Shown: piece by piece, positions 1 to 7,720 of the stretch | Numbering within the stretch: position 1 is the first letter of the stretch | Layout: each line of letters begins with the position of its first letter | From: VRUG01 sp965372745 | GTDB lineage: Bacteria > Planctomycetota > Phycisphaerae > Sedimentisphaerales > Anaerobacaceae | NCBI GenBank assembly: GCA_965372745.1 | Contig: CBDVDM010000014.1 | Coordinates: 1 to 40,542, forward strand | Direction of reading: 5' to 3' | DNA length: 40,542 nucleotides | Position numbers and translations under genes: made by a program | The notes under the pieces: generated by a model | Seen by the model: the letters and a program-made list of their open reading frames with translations, nothing else | Told to the model about the DNA's origin: nothing | Database searches by the model: none

Positions 1-639
1 TACCGCTCCCAACGAAGTCAAATCAACGTATTCCCATGTCTCCACGATGTAATCCAGGTCATTGTCTGTAAAGCGGTAATCAGCCAAATAGAAATCAACC
101 ATGCCAGTTGCAGCACCACCGGAATCTTAGCCGGTAATAGTCAGCAGGAACCAGTCAGCATCATTGCCGCTGGCGCCGCCGAACTTCTTGGCGAAAGCAT
201 CGCCGTTCAGCATAGACAGAGCGGTATAGGTGCTATTGGTGAAATACGCGCCATCTAAAGAATAGCCCTCCGTTGTGTCAGTTAGTGACATTGTTGGCAG
301 CGTGGCGGCAAAGTTGTTGACATACGATACGCCGTAATTGTTACTGCTACTTTGCCCACTGCCTGTTATAGCACTGTACTGATTGCCAAATCCTGGAGTT
401 GTGGTATCCGTCATATTGGAATATGCCCAGCCATCCCAGGAGTAATAATAGGAATCATAATTATTGTTAAACCAGGCATTTCCGCTGGTAAATCCCCCTG
501 AACCATCTGAGCCGTTCCAGTAGGACTCTGGGACAAGAGTTAAATCATCAAAATCAGCAATTATTGCGGCATTTGCAACACCTGCCATTGCTAAAACAGC
601 AATAACACAAATCAATTTCATCATTCTCTTCGAAGCCAT
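1..639 (-). pseudogene. Secreted DUF4465-type protein, interrupted by an in-frame TAA and cut by the window edge
   Basis: The ATG at 639 has a strong AAAGGAGG ribosome binding site and opens a 170-codon frame. Residues 1-24 are a signal peptide (basic start, hydrophobic core, ANA-A end). The mature part is rich in Gly, Ser, Asn, Tyr and Trp, with ESYWNGSDGSGGF and WDGWAYSNMTDTTTPG, the pattern I associate with DUF4465 proteins. A TAA at 127-129 ends the frame. The same frame then stays open for 42 codons to position 1 and still reads like the family (VDFYLADYRF, LDYIVETW). This looks like a point nonsense mutation or a sequence error inside a longer gene, not a natural end. A cobalamin riboswitch and a terminator lie upstream on the same strand, suggesting an exported cobamide-related role. 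Family assignment is by recognition of the pattern; no molecular function is visible. Confidence 0.7.
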
Positions 640-763
640 TATTCATTTCCTCCTTTAATTCAAAAAAGTTACAAATTTTTTTACTATACACCACACGCTA
701 CACGCTAAAATTTTCCTCCTTTCGTTTTTTCCCAGCCTTTTACGCGAGGCCGGCCAAAACAAT

Positions 764-800
764 AAAAAAAGCCGCCGTTCCCACGATGGAAACGGCGGCT
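764..800 (-). terminator. Intrinsic terminator, probable riboswitch expression platform
   Basis: Read on the minus strand, a 13-bp GC-rich stem (arms beginning AGCCGCCGTTTCC, five-base loop, one G-U pair) is followed by a run of T. It lies about 93 nt downstream of the riboswitch P1 stem and about 125 nt upstream of the DUF4465 start codon. That fits transcriptional attenuation by cobalamin. I did not identify a convincing anti-terminator arm. Confidence 0.85.
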
Positions 801-892
801 CTAATTACATGATTTATTAAAAGCGGTACATACCTGCCTTTAATTTACCAACTGCACCGGGTCCTATTTCGCGAGAACACCAAATATGCGAA

Positions 893-1122
893 CTAACTAC
901 AGGTAGGTTTTCTGACTTGCATCTTACCTCAAGATTCCTTCCCATTTGTCAGGCTGCTATTTTTATTTTCAAAAAGCAACCAGATACGAACAGTGGAAAA
1001 ACATCTCCTGGATTTCCGATTTAGCAATCGGAACAGACGCTCACAGCGGCGCGACCGTCGCGGATTTTCACCGCGTTCCCTTTGGCTATCCCAAAGCTAT
1101 ATGCTTTGAGGCCAGCAGTTAG
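893..1122 (-). promoter_or_regulatory. Cobalamin (adenosylcobalamin-class) riboswitch
   Basis: On the minus strand the sequence has the conserved core in order: a GGGAACGCGGTGAAAATCC block, CGCGACGGTCGCGCCGCTGTGA, an internal CCAGGAGATG, a second GGGAAGG segment, and the B12 box as GCAAGTCAGAAAACCTACCTG. An 8-bp P1 stem closes it: CTAACTGC at the 5' end (1122-1115) pairs with GTAGTTAG at the 3' end (900-893), with one G-U pair. At about 230 nt this is a full-length class I element. It precedes a terminator and the DUF4465 gene, so it probably represses that gene when cobalamin is plentiful. Confidence 0.92.
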
Positions 1123-1203
1123 AATATAATTTTGTAAAAGAGCTTATCTAAAAACCTTTTATCAAAACAGGCGATTACTTGCAAGGAAAAAATAGAAATT
1201 TGA

Positions 1204-1226
1204 CTCAAACTGACCGATTTAATCGG
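1204..1226. repeat. Half copy of the CTCAAACTGACC palindrome
   Basis: The 12-base arm CTCAAACTGACC is present, followed by a short CCGAT-TTA-ATCGG inverted repeat, but the second long arm is missing. The same arm occurs as full palindromes at 1321-1358 and 4014-4041, so this is probably a decayed or truncated copy of one element family. Confidence 0.55.
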
Positions 1227-1267
1227 GACAAAACTTGCTTAACTGCTTATTGTATAAAAAATTAAAC

Positions 1268-1297
1268 TTAGTTGCCGACGTAGTCGGCTTCAACTAA
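1268..1297. repeat. Inverted repeat with TTAGTTG/CAACTAA arms
   Basis: TTAGTTG-CCGAC, a GTA loop, then GTCGG-CTT-CAACTAA can form a 12-bp stem with a three-base bulge. It sits between the half and full CTCAAACTGACC elements, upstream of the riboswitch. There is no U-tract on either strand. Confidence 0.6.
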
Positions 1298-1320
1298 CGA
1301 GATACAATTCACGAGCGACG

Positions 1321-1358
1321 CTCAAACTGACCGTTTCTGGCGAAACGGTCAGTTTGAG
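1321..1358. repeat. Perfect 17-bp palindrome of the CTCAAACTGACC family
   Basis: CTCAAACTGACCGTTTC, a TGGC loop and the exact reverse complement form a perfect 17-bp stem. It starts 4 nt after the stop of the minus-strand gene ending at 1363, and no T-run follows. That makes it more like a mRNA 3'-end stabilising or processing hairpin, or a REP-like repeat, than a classical terminator. A related 12-bp copy follows dnaG at 4014-4041. Confidence 0.8.
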
Positions 1359-1362
1359 AATT

Positions 1363-2136
1363 TTACTGTCTTAAATAAAGAATTATTCCGGTAAGTATCA
1401 AAATTGCGATAACACAGACACTTAGAGCGGTTATAAACATCCACATAAAACGGCGATTCTGTCTGCTGATGATATATTTGAGATACCTGTCACTGGCAGC
1501 GAATGTCTTACTCATTTGCATAATACTGTCTGTCTGGTTGGCGGTATTTGAGTTCAATTTGTCTATTGTTTCATTGAATTTATTGAAGTTGTCAACTATT
1601 TGAACATCAGTATTAGCCGATGCCGCCAGCTGATTATTAATATCAACCAGGGCATCTGTCTGCTTGGAAGTCTCATTTGGAATCCTGTCAACTGCATCAA
1701 GAAATTGCCGATTTTTTGTTGCACTTGTATTTAACTGTTCCAACAGATTCTCTGTTAATTGCCTTTGGTTCTCAACAACAGAGGGAAAACTTTCGAGCAA
1801 TTCAGGCAGCTTTTCCATTCGCGACGTCAAATCCTCATGCTGAGAGACCTGGTGGTCTAAATGTTCGTTAATGCCTTGCAATTGTCCGACTAATTCATCG
1901 AAACCAGCCTGCAACCTTTCAAGAGACTGATTTTTGTTTGCAGGTTCCACCGTTTTTATCGTGATTTCGTTGCTTTGAGGTTTTGTCTCTGTCGATTTTG
2001 CTGAAACTGTTTCTGTCTCACTTTCACTGCCGATGAGACCTTCATTATCCAGCGGAGGCGAATAATCTTTAGGCTTTAATAACTTTCGAGATATCAGCCA
2101 GTTATTGGTTTTTGACATCAGATTTCTTAAATTCAT
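1363..2136 (-). CDS. Coiled-coil protein with a C-terminal membrane anchor, unknown function
   Basis: This 257-residue protein is not one I recognise. Residues 1-70 are polar and probably disordered (Ser, Glu, Thr and Lys rich). Residues about 70-215 are predicted by eye to be helical and coiled-coil, with many Gln, Asn, Leu and Glu and phrases such as LQGINEHLDHQVSQ. A single hydrophobic segment follows near residues 231-254 (ITALSVCVIAILILTGIILY), and the protein ends LRQ. There is no signal peptide, so it is probably tail-anchored with the coiled coil in the cytoplasm. The long helical stretch loosely resembles methyl-accepting signalling helices, but no signalling domain is present. It starts 48 nt after rpoD on the same strand and may be cotranscribed. 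A perfect hairpin follows its stop. Confidence 0.75.
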   Translation of the reverse strand: MNLRNLMSKTNNWLISRKLLKPKDYSPPLDNEGLIGSESETETVSAKSTETKPQSNEITIKTVEPANKNQSLERLQAGFDELVGQLQGINEHLDHQVSQHEDLTSRMEKLPELLESFPSVVENQRQLTENLLEQLNTSATKNRQFLDAVDRIPNETSKQTDALVDINNQLAASANTDVQIVDNFNKFNETIDKLNSNTANQTDSIMQMSKTFAASDRYLKYIISRQNRRFMWMFITALSVCVIAILILTGIILYLRQ

Positions 2137-2184
2137 TTTCTAACCTCAAGAGAAAAATTTTACAAACCATCTGCCCAAGTGACT

Positions 2185-3957
2185 TTACACGCTTTTGTGG
2201 TCTAAGAATCCTTCGAGTTTGCGTGCTCTCACGGGGTGTTGCATCTTCCGTATGGCTTTAGCTTCGACCTGTCTTACACGTTCACGTGTGACCTTAAAGA
2301 TCTTGCCGACCTCTTCAAGCGTATAGGTATAGCCGTCACCGATACCATACCGCAGTTTAATAATCTCTCGCTCACGATAGGAAAGCGTTTTCAGCACAGA
2401 ATCGATTCTTTCCTTGAGCATCTCCTGGGTAGCCGAGGCCACCGGCGAATCAATATCATTGTCCTCGATAAAGTCACCAAAGTAGCTGTCTTCACTTTCA
2501 CCTATAGGCCGGTCAAGACTTATTGGATGCTTCGATATCTTAAGAACCCTTCTGGTCTCGTCCACACTCATTTTTGCTTCGGTAGCTATCTCTTCAACTG
2601 TTGGCTCTCTACCCAATTTTTGAAGCAGGGTCTTGCTGGCTGTTCGTAACCGGCTCATCGTTTCTATCATATGCACCGGTATACGAATTGTCCTCGCATG
2701 GTCTGCAATTGACCGTGTAATTGCTTGGCGAATCCACCACGTTGCGTATGTACTGAATTTATACCCTCGTCGGTATTCGTATTTATCAACTGCGCGCATC
2801 AAACCGGTATTGCCTTCCTGGATAATATCCAAAAAGCTCAGGCCGCGGTTGCGATATTTCTTTGCAATTGAGACTACCAGCCTTAGATTTGCGCTTGATA
2901 GTGTACGTTTGGTTTCCTCATACTGTTTGAAAATACGGTCGATGACGTTAAGTCTCTTGTCTAATTGGATTGGGGTTTCCATTACCAAATCCTGAAGGCC
3001 AGTCAATTCCTGTTGTATCGCTTCAATGTCTTCAATTGTATAATCCCCATTCACCCCTTCGCCGATGATTTTTTCTAACTGATGCATTTTTTGGCTGATG
3101 CCGTGCAGTTTATTCTTGATAGGTTGTATTCTGCTTGTTCGAAGGCTCAACTCTTCCAGCAATGTCGCAATCTTGCGTCGGTTACGTGAAAGCTGCTTTA
3201 ATAAAGTCTTGTCATTTGAGCCATCTGCGGTTTCAAGAAACTTCTTGAATAGAGTTTGGTTTTGTTTCTGCAAATTAGTAACAGTGTCAATATTTTCAAG
3301 CAGACGTTTCTTTATAACCGACCTTACAAGGTTCTCTGCTGTACTTATTTTCATTGTCCGGTCAAACGACAATGTGCCTTCATGTACCTGCATCAGAATG
3401 TCTACAGAATTGTTCGCACAATAATAACTTTCGAGCATTTTTCTTCTAAACGCCATACGTGACAGTTCTATCTTTCGTGCCAGTGAAATCTCTTCTTTTC
3501 TTATCAGCAGCGGTATCTCACCCATCTGGGTCAGATACATACGGATAGGGTCATCAATCCGTCGAGCGCTTTCAGCACTAACGAGTTGTCTTTCCAATAT
3601 CTCATCATCTTTCTTGAGCTGCTTTCCCTTAACAATTACAGCATCTTCATCGATTACCTCGAATTTGTCTTCTTCTTTCTCTTGTATATGTTTCGGAACA
3701 TCAGCTTCATCAATTATGTTGACTCCGATTTCATCCAATGTTGCAAGAATACTGTCAAGACGGGATGGGCTTACAAGCTCTTCTGGCAACTCATCATTCA
3801 TTTCCTCATAAGTTAGATACCCTTTTTTCCGCCCCTTTTCGACAAGAGCTTGTATCTGTGCTTCAGCACTCTCGGTTTTGCTCTGTTTTATTTGCTTCTG
3901 GCCGGTCTTGTTCTCAGATGTCTTTGGTTTGCTTGCTTTTAACCTCTTTTTTGCCAT
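2185..3957 (-). CDS. rpoD: Primary RNA polymerase sigma factor, sigma-70 family
   Basis: The 590-residue protein has the layout of a housekeeping sigma factor. A Lys-rich leader and a region 1.1-like segment (QIQALVEKGRKKGYLTYEE) are followed by region 1.2 (DPIRMYLTQMGEIPLL, about residue 136), a charged non-conserved insertion, and region 2 with RNRGLSFLDIIQEGN and YKFSTYATWWIRQAI. Region 3 and region 4 follow (about residues 527-590), with the recognition helix-turn-helix LEEVGKIFKVTRERVRQVE. It directs RNA polymerase to the -10/-35 promoters of most genes. It lies downstream of dnaG on the same strand, as in the classic dnaG-rpoD arrangement. A palindrome in the 88-nt gap may process or partly end the message between them. 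Confidence 0.97.
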   Translation of the reverse strand: MAKKRLKASKPKTSENKTGQKQIKQSKTESAEAQIQALVEKGRKKGYLTYEEMNDELPEELVSPSRLDSILATLDEIGVNIIDEADVPKHIQEKEEDKFEVIDEDAVIVKGKQLKKDDEILERQLVSAESARRIDDPIRMYLTQMGEIPLLIRKEEISLARKIELSRMAFRRKMLESYYCANNSVDILMQVHEGTLSFDRTMKISTAENLVRSVIKKRLLENIDTVTNLQKQNQTLFKKFLETADGSNDKTLLKQLSRNRRKIATLLEELSLRTSRIQPIKNKLHGISQKMHQLEKIIGEGVNGDYTIEDIEAIQQELTGLQDLVMETPIQLDKRLNVIDRIFKQYEETKRTLSSANLRLVVSIAKKYRNRGLSFLDIIQEGNTGLMRAVDKYEYRRGYKFSTYATWWIRQAITRSIADHARTIRIPVHMIETMSRLRTASKTLLQKLGREPTVEEIATEAKMSVDETRRVLKISKHPISLDRPIGESEDSYFGDFIEDNDIDSPVASATQEMLKERIDSVLKTLSYREREIIKLRYGIGDGYTYTLEEVGKIFKVTRERVRQVEAKAIRKMQHPVRARKLEGFLDHKSV

Positions 3958-4013
3958 AGTTGGCGCCTTTACAATATTTACTGATCGTTAAAATTACTTT
4001 TGATTTTTGCATT

Positions 4014-4041
4014 CTCAAACTGACCGAATGGTCAGTTTGAG
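4014..4041. repeat. CTCAAACTGACC palindrome between dnaG and rpoD
   Basis: CTCAAACTGACC, GAAT, GGTCAGTTTGAG is a perfect 12-bp inverted repeat. It begins 4 nt after the dnaG stop and ends about 56 nt before the rpoD start. Its outer 12 bases match the arm of the 1321-1358 palindrome. The lack of a T-run argues against a simple terminator; an RNA-processing or stability role between two cotranscribed genes is an inference. Confidence 0.75.
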
Positions 4042-4045
4042 TAAC

Positions 4046-5833
4046 CTACATCATTCCCACATTATGCTGGTTCTTTTTTCCAGCCTTTTGAGAAATCTCA
4101 CGAAGATACTGTGTTTGGTCTTTTACAGTCTTGATGTTGCTCTCGTCCTTTTGCCACTGGATTCGTTCAATTACCTTTAAAGCGCCTTCCAGACGAGCCT
4201 CGAAATTGTCTTTCTGTTCTCCAGCTTCTGCTAATTCTACTATATAATTGCCGAGTTCCACTGATTCAGCTTTAGCCAGTATCTCTGCTAACGAAATTGC
4301 CTTTTTACTTTTTAAAGCTTCGAACAATATAGCTGCTATTTGCCTCAATATAGGTACATCAAAAACGCCTATACTGATTTTTTCTTTTGTGTTTTCAAAT
4401 AGCTTTGGTTTATTTAGAAGTACTTCCAGTATTTCCTGTTGAGCTTTTGCGTTCAAACCTTCACCTAACGCCACTCTCGCTGCACTTTGGTTTTCGACAT
4501 TATAGCTTGCGGCTCTTGCTGTTCTGGCCATTCTTTTACTTAACTCTTTATTCAGTTCTTTAGTCTCTATGCCGATTATTGACGAGAGTCTATTAGCTAT
4601 TAGCCCGCCGTCTATCGCGGATAGATTGCCGGCATGAAGACTCGTGGCTATCGTCTGCAGGAACTCTTCTATCGCTGCTTTTTTACCGGAAAATCCCTCT
4701 TCACTGCTGAATTTTTCCTTTAATCTTTTCCACTTGAACTCAAATACATCTGTTGCCTCTTTTACGAGCTTATTAAATGCCTCTTTGCCCGATGCCAAAA
4801 GAAAGTCGCACGGGTCTTTCCCTTCCGAAACAAATGCGAGCTTAATATCTATATGTTGCGACAGGCAAACCTCCAAGGCCCTGTTAGCTGCCTCGAGTCC
4901 CGCTATATCATTATCGAAGAGCAATACCACTTTTTGCGCATATCGCTTCAATATCCGTCCGTGTCCGGTTGTAAAACTGGTCCCTAAGGTTGCAACCACG
5001 TTTTTGCACCCGAACTGATGCGCCATTATGCAATCTGTATAACCCTCAACCACAACTGCCACGCCTGATGAAACAATTTCATGGCGGGCCTGTTCCATGC
5101 CGTACAGGCAATTACTCTTGTCAAACAAAACTGTTGTCGGTGAATTCAGATACTTGGCACTGCTGCCGTCTAAAGTTCGACCGCCGAATCCTATGACCCT
5201 GCCTGTTACATCTGTAATAGGAAACATCAGGCGATTTACAAATTTATCCTGGTTTTGAGCTGTCACCAGGCCGGCCTTAGCCAGCGTATCCATAGAGGCA
5301 TTTTTCATGCGAGCTGCTCCAACCAGTTCATTCTCTGCACCTGCCCGCCCAATCTGCCATTTTTTTACACTCTCATTATTTATCTGTCGTTGTGCGATAT
5401 AATCACGGACAGATTTCCCTTTTTGCTTGTCAGCTAAAATCTTTTGAAAATGTTCAGCAGCCCACGCATTTGCTTTGGCTAACCTGTTCGGGTCGATTTC
5501 TTTTGATTTGTCCCTTGTTTTGCCGGTGGTTTTTAAAGGCTTTATTGCTATGCCGGCTCGTTCAGCTAATCTTTCTATGGCCTGCGGAAATGTCAGGTTC
5601 TCTCGCATCTGTACAAACTTGAAAACATCACCGCCGGCGCCGCAGGCGAAGCATTTGAATATCTGCTTTACACCATTGACGTACATGCTTGGCCGGTGGT
5701 CCTCATGAAACGGGCATAGCCCGACCATCTCTCGCCCCTTTTTAACAAGGTTCACATGCTCACTTACAATATCAACGATATCGTTAGCCTGCTGAACCTG
5801 ATAGACTACTGTGTTATCAAACATCCCTGCCAT
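4046..5833 (-). CDS. dnaG: DNA primase
   Basis: The 595-residue protein synthesises the RNA primers for lagging-strand replication. The N-terminal CHC2 zinc finger is intact (C40-P-F-H43 and C61-F-A-C64). The TOPRIM core shows VVVEGYTDCIMA and later LLFDNDIAGLEAANRAL, which carry the catalytic Glu and the metal-binding Asp residues. The C-terminal third is less conserved and would bind the DnaB helicase. Length is normal for the family. It is followed by rpoD on the same strand. Between tatD and this gene lies a 225-nt gap holding a small hairpin (5865-5886), so dnaG may have its own promoter. Confidence 0.97.
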   Translation of the reverse strand: MAGMFDNTVVYQVQQANDIVDIVSEHVNLVKKGREMVGLCPFHEDHRPSMYVNGVKQIFKCFACGAGGDVFKFVQMRENLTFPQAIERLAERAGIAIKPLKTTGKTRDKSKEIDPNRLAKANAWAAEHFQKILADKQKGKSVRDYIAQRQINNESVKKWQIGRAGAENELVGAARMKNASMDTLAKAGLVTAQNQDKFVNRLMFPITDVTGRVIGFGGRTLDGSSAKYLNSPTTVLFDKSNCLYGMEQARHEIVSSGVAVVVEGYTDCIMAHQFGCKNVVATLGTSFTTGHGRILKRYAQKVVLLFDNDIAGLEAANRALEVCLSQHIDIKLAFVSEGKDPCDFLLASGKEAFNKLVKEATDVFEFKWKRLKEKFSSEEGFSGKKAAIEEFLQTIATSLHAGNLSAIDGGLIANRLSSIIGIETKELNKELSKRMARTARAASYNVENQSAARVALGEGLNAKAQQEILEVLLNKPKLFENTKEKISIGVFDVPILRQIAAILFEALKSKKAISLAEILAKAESVELGNYIVELAEAGEQKDNFEARLEGALKVIERIQWQKDESNIKTVKDQTQYLREISQKAGKKNQHNVGMM

Positions 5834-5864
5834 TCGGGTACCTGCTGATTCCCTTAATAATATA

Positions 5865-5886
5865 AGGGCGTAATACCTTACGCCCT
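5865..5886. repeat. Hairpin in the tatD-dnaG gap
   Basis: AGGGCGTAA, TACC, TTACGCCCT forms a perfect 9-bp stem about 32 nt upstream of the dnaG start on the minus strand. What follows on that strand is AT-rich but has no T-run. It could be a weak terminator for the upstream cluster or a 5' leader hairpin of dnaG. Confidence 0.5.
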
Positions 5887-6058
5887 GTAACTGCCGACCA
5901 CACGGCCTGATTATATACCGATATAACTTACTAAATTTATAGGTGTGTCTACTTAAGTATAGGCGGATTTAGCAAAAAGTCAAGTTGGACCATAAAAACC
6001 ACACTTTTTACCCTATTAAGCCAATTTCCACAAACTTTGGACACTTAGTGAAATGAAA

Positions 6059-6841
6059 CTACTTTATTTTGCTGATTCCGAAAAACTCCATGCTTGTCTT
6101 GCTTATCGCAGCAGAAAATTCCTCGATATCAATGCCCTTTAGTTTAGCCAAAAACCTCGCAGTATGAATCATCAAAGCTGGCTCATTAACTTTTTGTTTA
6201 CGCATAGGCTCCGGTGACATGTACGGACAATCCGTCTCAACCATCAATCGCTCAAGCGGTACTTGTCGGACCGCTTCTCGTGTTTGTTCTGCGTTCTTAA
6301 ATGTCACTACCCCTGTAAAGGAAATATAAAAACCATGTTCAAGAACAATCCTTGCCTGTTCTGCATTTCCGTCAAAACAATGAAAAACCAGCTTCCTGAT
6401 ATTGCCGCTATGCTGAGTTAAAATCTCCATCGTCTCATCGAAGGCTTCACGGCAATGCACTATTACCGGCAGGTTAAGTTTATCTGCAAGACCCAGATGT
6501 TGAACAAAAACTTTTTTTTGGACTTCCGGCGGGGAAAAATTGTAATGAAAATCCAGACCCGTCTCGCCAATCGCAACAACCTTTTCATTCTGCGATAGTT
6601 TTTCTAACTTACTTAAAGTATCTTCAGTAACATCTTTGGCATCGTGCGGATGAATCCCTGCAGCGGCGTACATATTTTCAAACCTGTTTGCAAGCTCTAC
6701 GGATTTTCTGCTATGCAGTAAATCCGTACCGACAGTGACCCAGCCGGTGACCCCTGCTGTTTTGCTGCGCTCCAAAACAGTTTCAATATCACCTGCTAAC
6801 TGCTTAAATGTTAAATGACAATGTGTATCAATCAGTTCCAT
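6059..6841 (-). CDS. tatD: TatD-family metal-dependent hydrolase (DNase)
   Basis: This 260-residue protein is a TIM-barrel amidohydrolase-type nuclease of the TatD family, whose characterised members are 3'-5' exonucleases. The metal site is visible in order: DTHCH (H7, H9), AIGETGLDFHY (bridging Glu), VIVHCREA, VFHCFDG, and VETDCPYMSPEP near the C-terminus. Length is standard. It follows yraN by only 5 nt, so the two are almost certainly cotranscribed. The physiological substrate is not shown by the sequence. Confidence 0.93.
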   Translation of the reverse strand: MELIDTHCHLTFKQLAGDIETVLERSKTAGVTGWVTVGTDLLHSRKSVELANRFENMYAAAGIHPHDAKDVTEDTLSKLEKLSQNEKVVAIGETGLDFHYNFSPPEVQKKVFVQHLGLADKLNLPVIVHCREAFDETMEILTQHSGNIRKLVFHCFDGNAEQARIVLEHGFYISFTGVVTFKNAEQTREAVRQVPLERLMVETDCPYMSPEPMRKQKVNEPALMIHTARFLAKLKGIDIEEFSAAISKTSMEFFGISKIK

Positions 6842-6846
6842 TGCTG

Positions 6847-7236
6847 CTATGGCACAAATGCGTTTTCATAATGTCTTATCTGTTCTTTTTCTTCTTCGTC
6901 AAGAACCAGGACAATAACGTCAAACCGAAAGGCTCTGTCAGTTAAATTGTTTGTGGATATAAAATAGCGGGCGGTTTTTATCAATTTGTTTTTCTTTGAA
7001 TTTGTAATTACAGCCTCTACCGGGGCAAAATTTTCTCCAACTCTGCTTTTCACCTCGACAAAAACGATACTCCTGTCGACGTCGACCATGACAATATCAA
7101 TCTCGCCGGTTTTACAGGAAAAATTACGGGTAAGTACCTTAAGGCCTTTTCTCTTTAGAAACTTCTCACAGCGACTCTCTCCCCATCGGCCGAGTGTTTG
7201 ACGGTCAGAAAGAATTTTGCGTTTTTTAAACAGCAA
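6847..7236 (-). CDS. yraN: YraN/UPF0102 family nuclease-like protein
   Basis: The 129-residue protein matches the UPF0102 family: GRWGESRCEKFLKRKGL, then TGEIDIVMVD and IVFVEVKSR, which form a PD-(D/E)XK-like core (E, D and ExK). Family members resemble Holliday-junction resolvase folds, but their cellular role is not settled. It sits between rplS and tatD with short gaps (14 and 5 nt). In many bacteria rnhB lies between rplS and yraN; here it is absent. The start is the only ATG consistent with the family N-terminus. Confidence 0.9.
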   Translation of the reverse strand: MLFKKRKILSDRQTLGRWGESRCEKFLKRKGLKVLTRNFSCKTGEIDIVMVDVDRSIVFVEVKSRVGENFAPVEAVITNSKKNKLIKTARYFISTNNLTDRAFRFDVIVLVLDEEEKEQIRHYENAFVP

Positions 7237-7250
7237 ATTTCAATCCTGTT

Positions 7251-7619
7251 CTATCTGGAAACTGTATGGTCGCTGTGACGATGTGCCAGCCGGACAGACT
7301 TGCCGGTGCGCTTGCGGAGAAAGTAAAGCTTGGCGCGCCTGCTCTTACCGCTTCGAATCGCTTTAACATCAAGGACATTAGGTGAGTGAAGAGGGAATAT
7401 TCGCTCTACCCCTTCGTTACCTATTACTCTGCGAACTGTAAAAGTCTCATTGACACCGCGACCTTTGCGGGCAATTACCGTACCGGAAAAAGTCTGCGTA
7501 CGAACTTTATTGCCTTCTTTGATTCTGCAACTGACCTCAACCGTATCACCTATTTCGAAATGCGGCACTTCTTTTTTCAAACTATCGCTTTCGACCGCAT
7601 CTAACAATTTTGTTTTCAC
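7251..7619 (-). CDS. rplS: 50S ribosomal protein L19
   Basis: The 122-residue protein is L19, which sits at the subunit interface of the ribosome. Diagnostic stretches are FEIGDTVEVSCRIKEG, RTQTFSGTVIARKGRG, FTVRRVIGNEGVERIFPLHSP and the basic end RRAKLYFLRKRTGKSVRL. Length is close to the family norm of about 115. It follows trmD after about 100 nt and precedes yraN, the usual neighbourhood. Confidence 0.97.
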   Translation of the reverse strand: MKTKLLDAVESDSLKKEVPHFEIGDTVEVSCRIKEGNKVRTQTFSGTVIARKGRGVNETFTVRRVIGNEGVERIFPLHSPNVLDVKAIRSGKSRRAKLYFLRKRTGKSVRLAHRHSDHTVSR

Positions 7620-7720
7620 TTGTTCATCTCCTGCAATTTTATTTATTACTCTATCGCCTCGCCGGCTGTTTAAAAGAACACATCATTATACTGATTTAGA
7701 ACCTGATAACAAGCACTTTT

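Noticed and set aside
127..129. Recoding of the in-frame TAA
   Set aside because: Neither selenocysteine nor pyrrolysine uses TAA, and TAA ends normal genes in this window, for example ffh.
1321..1358. Classical Rho-independent terminator
   Set aside because: The stem is perfect but no T-run follows on either strand, so it is listed as a repeat instead.
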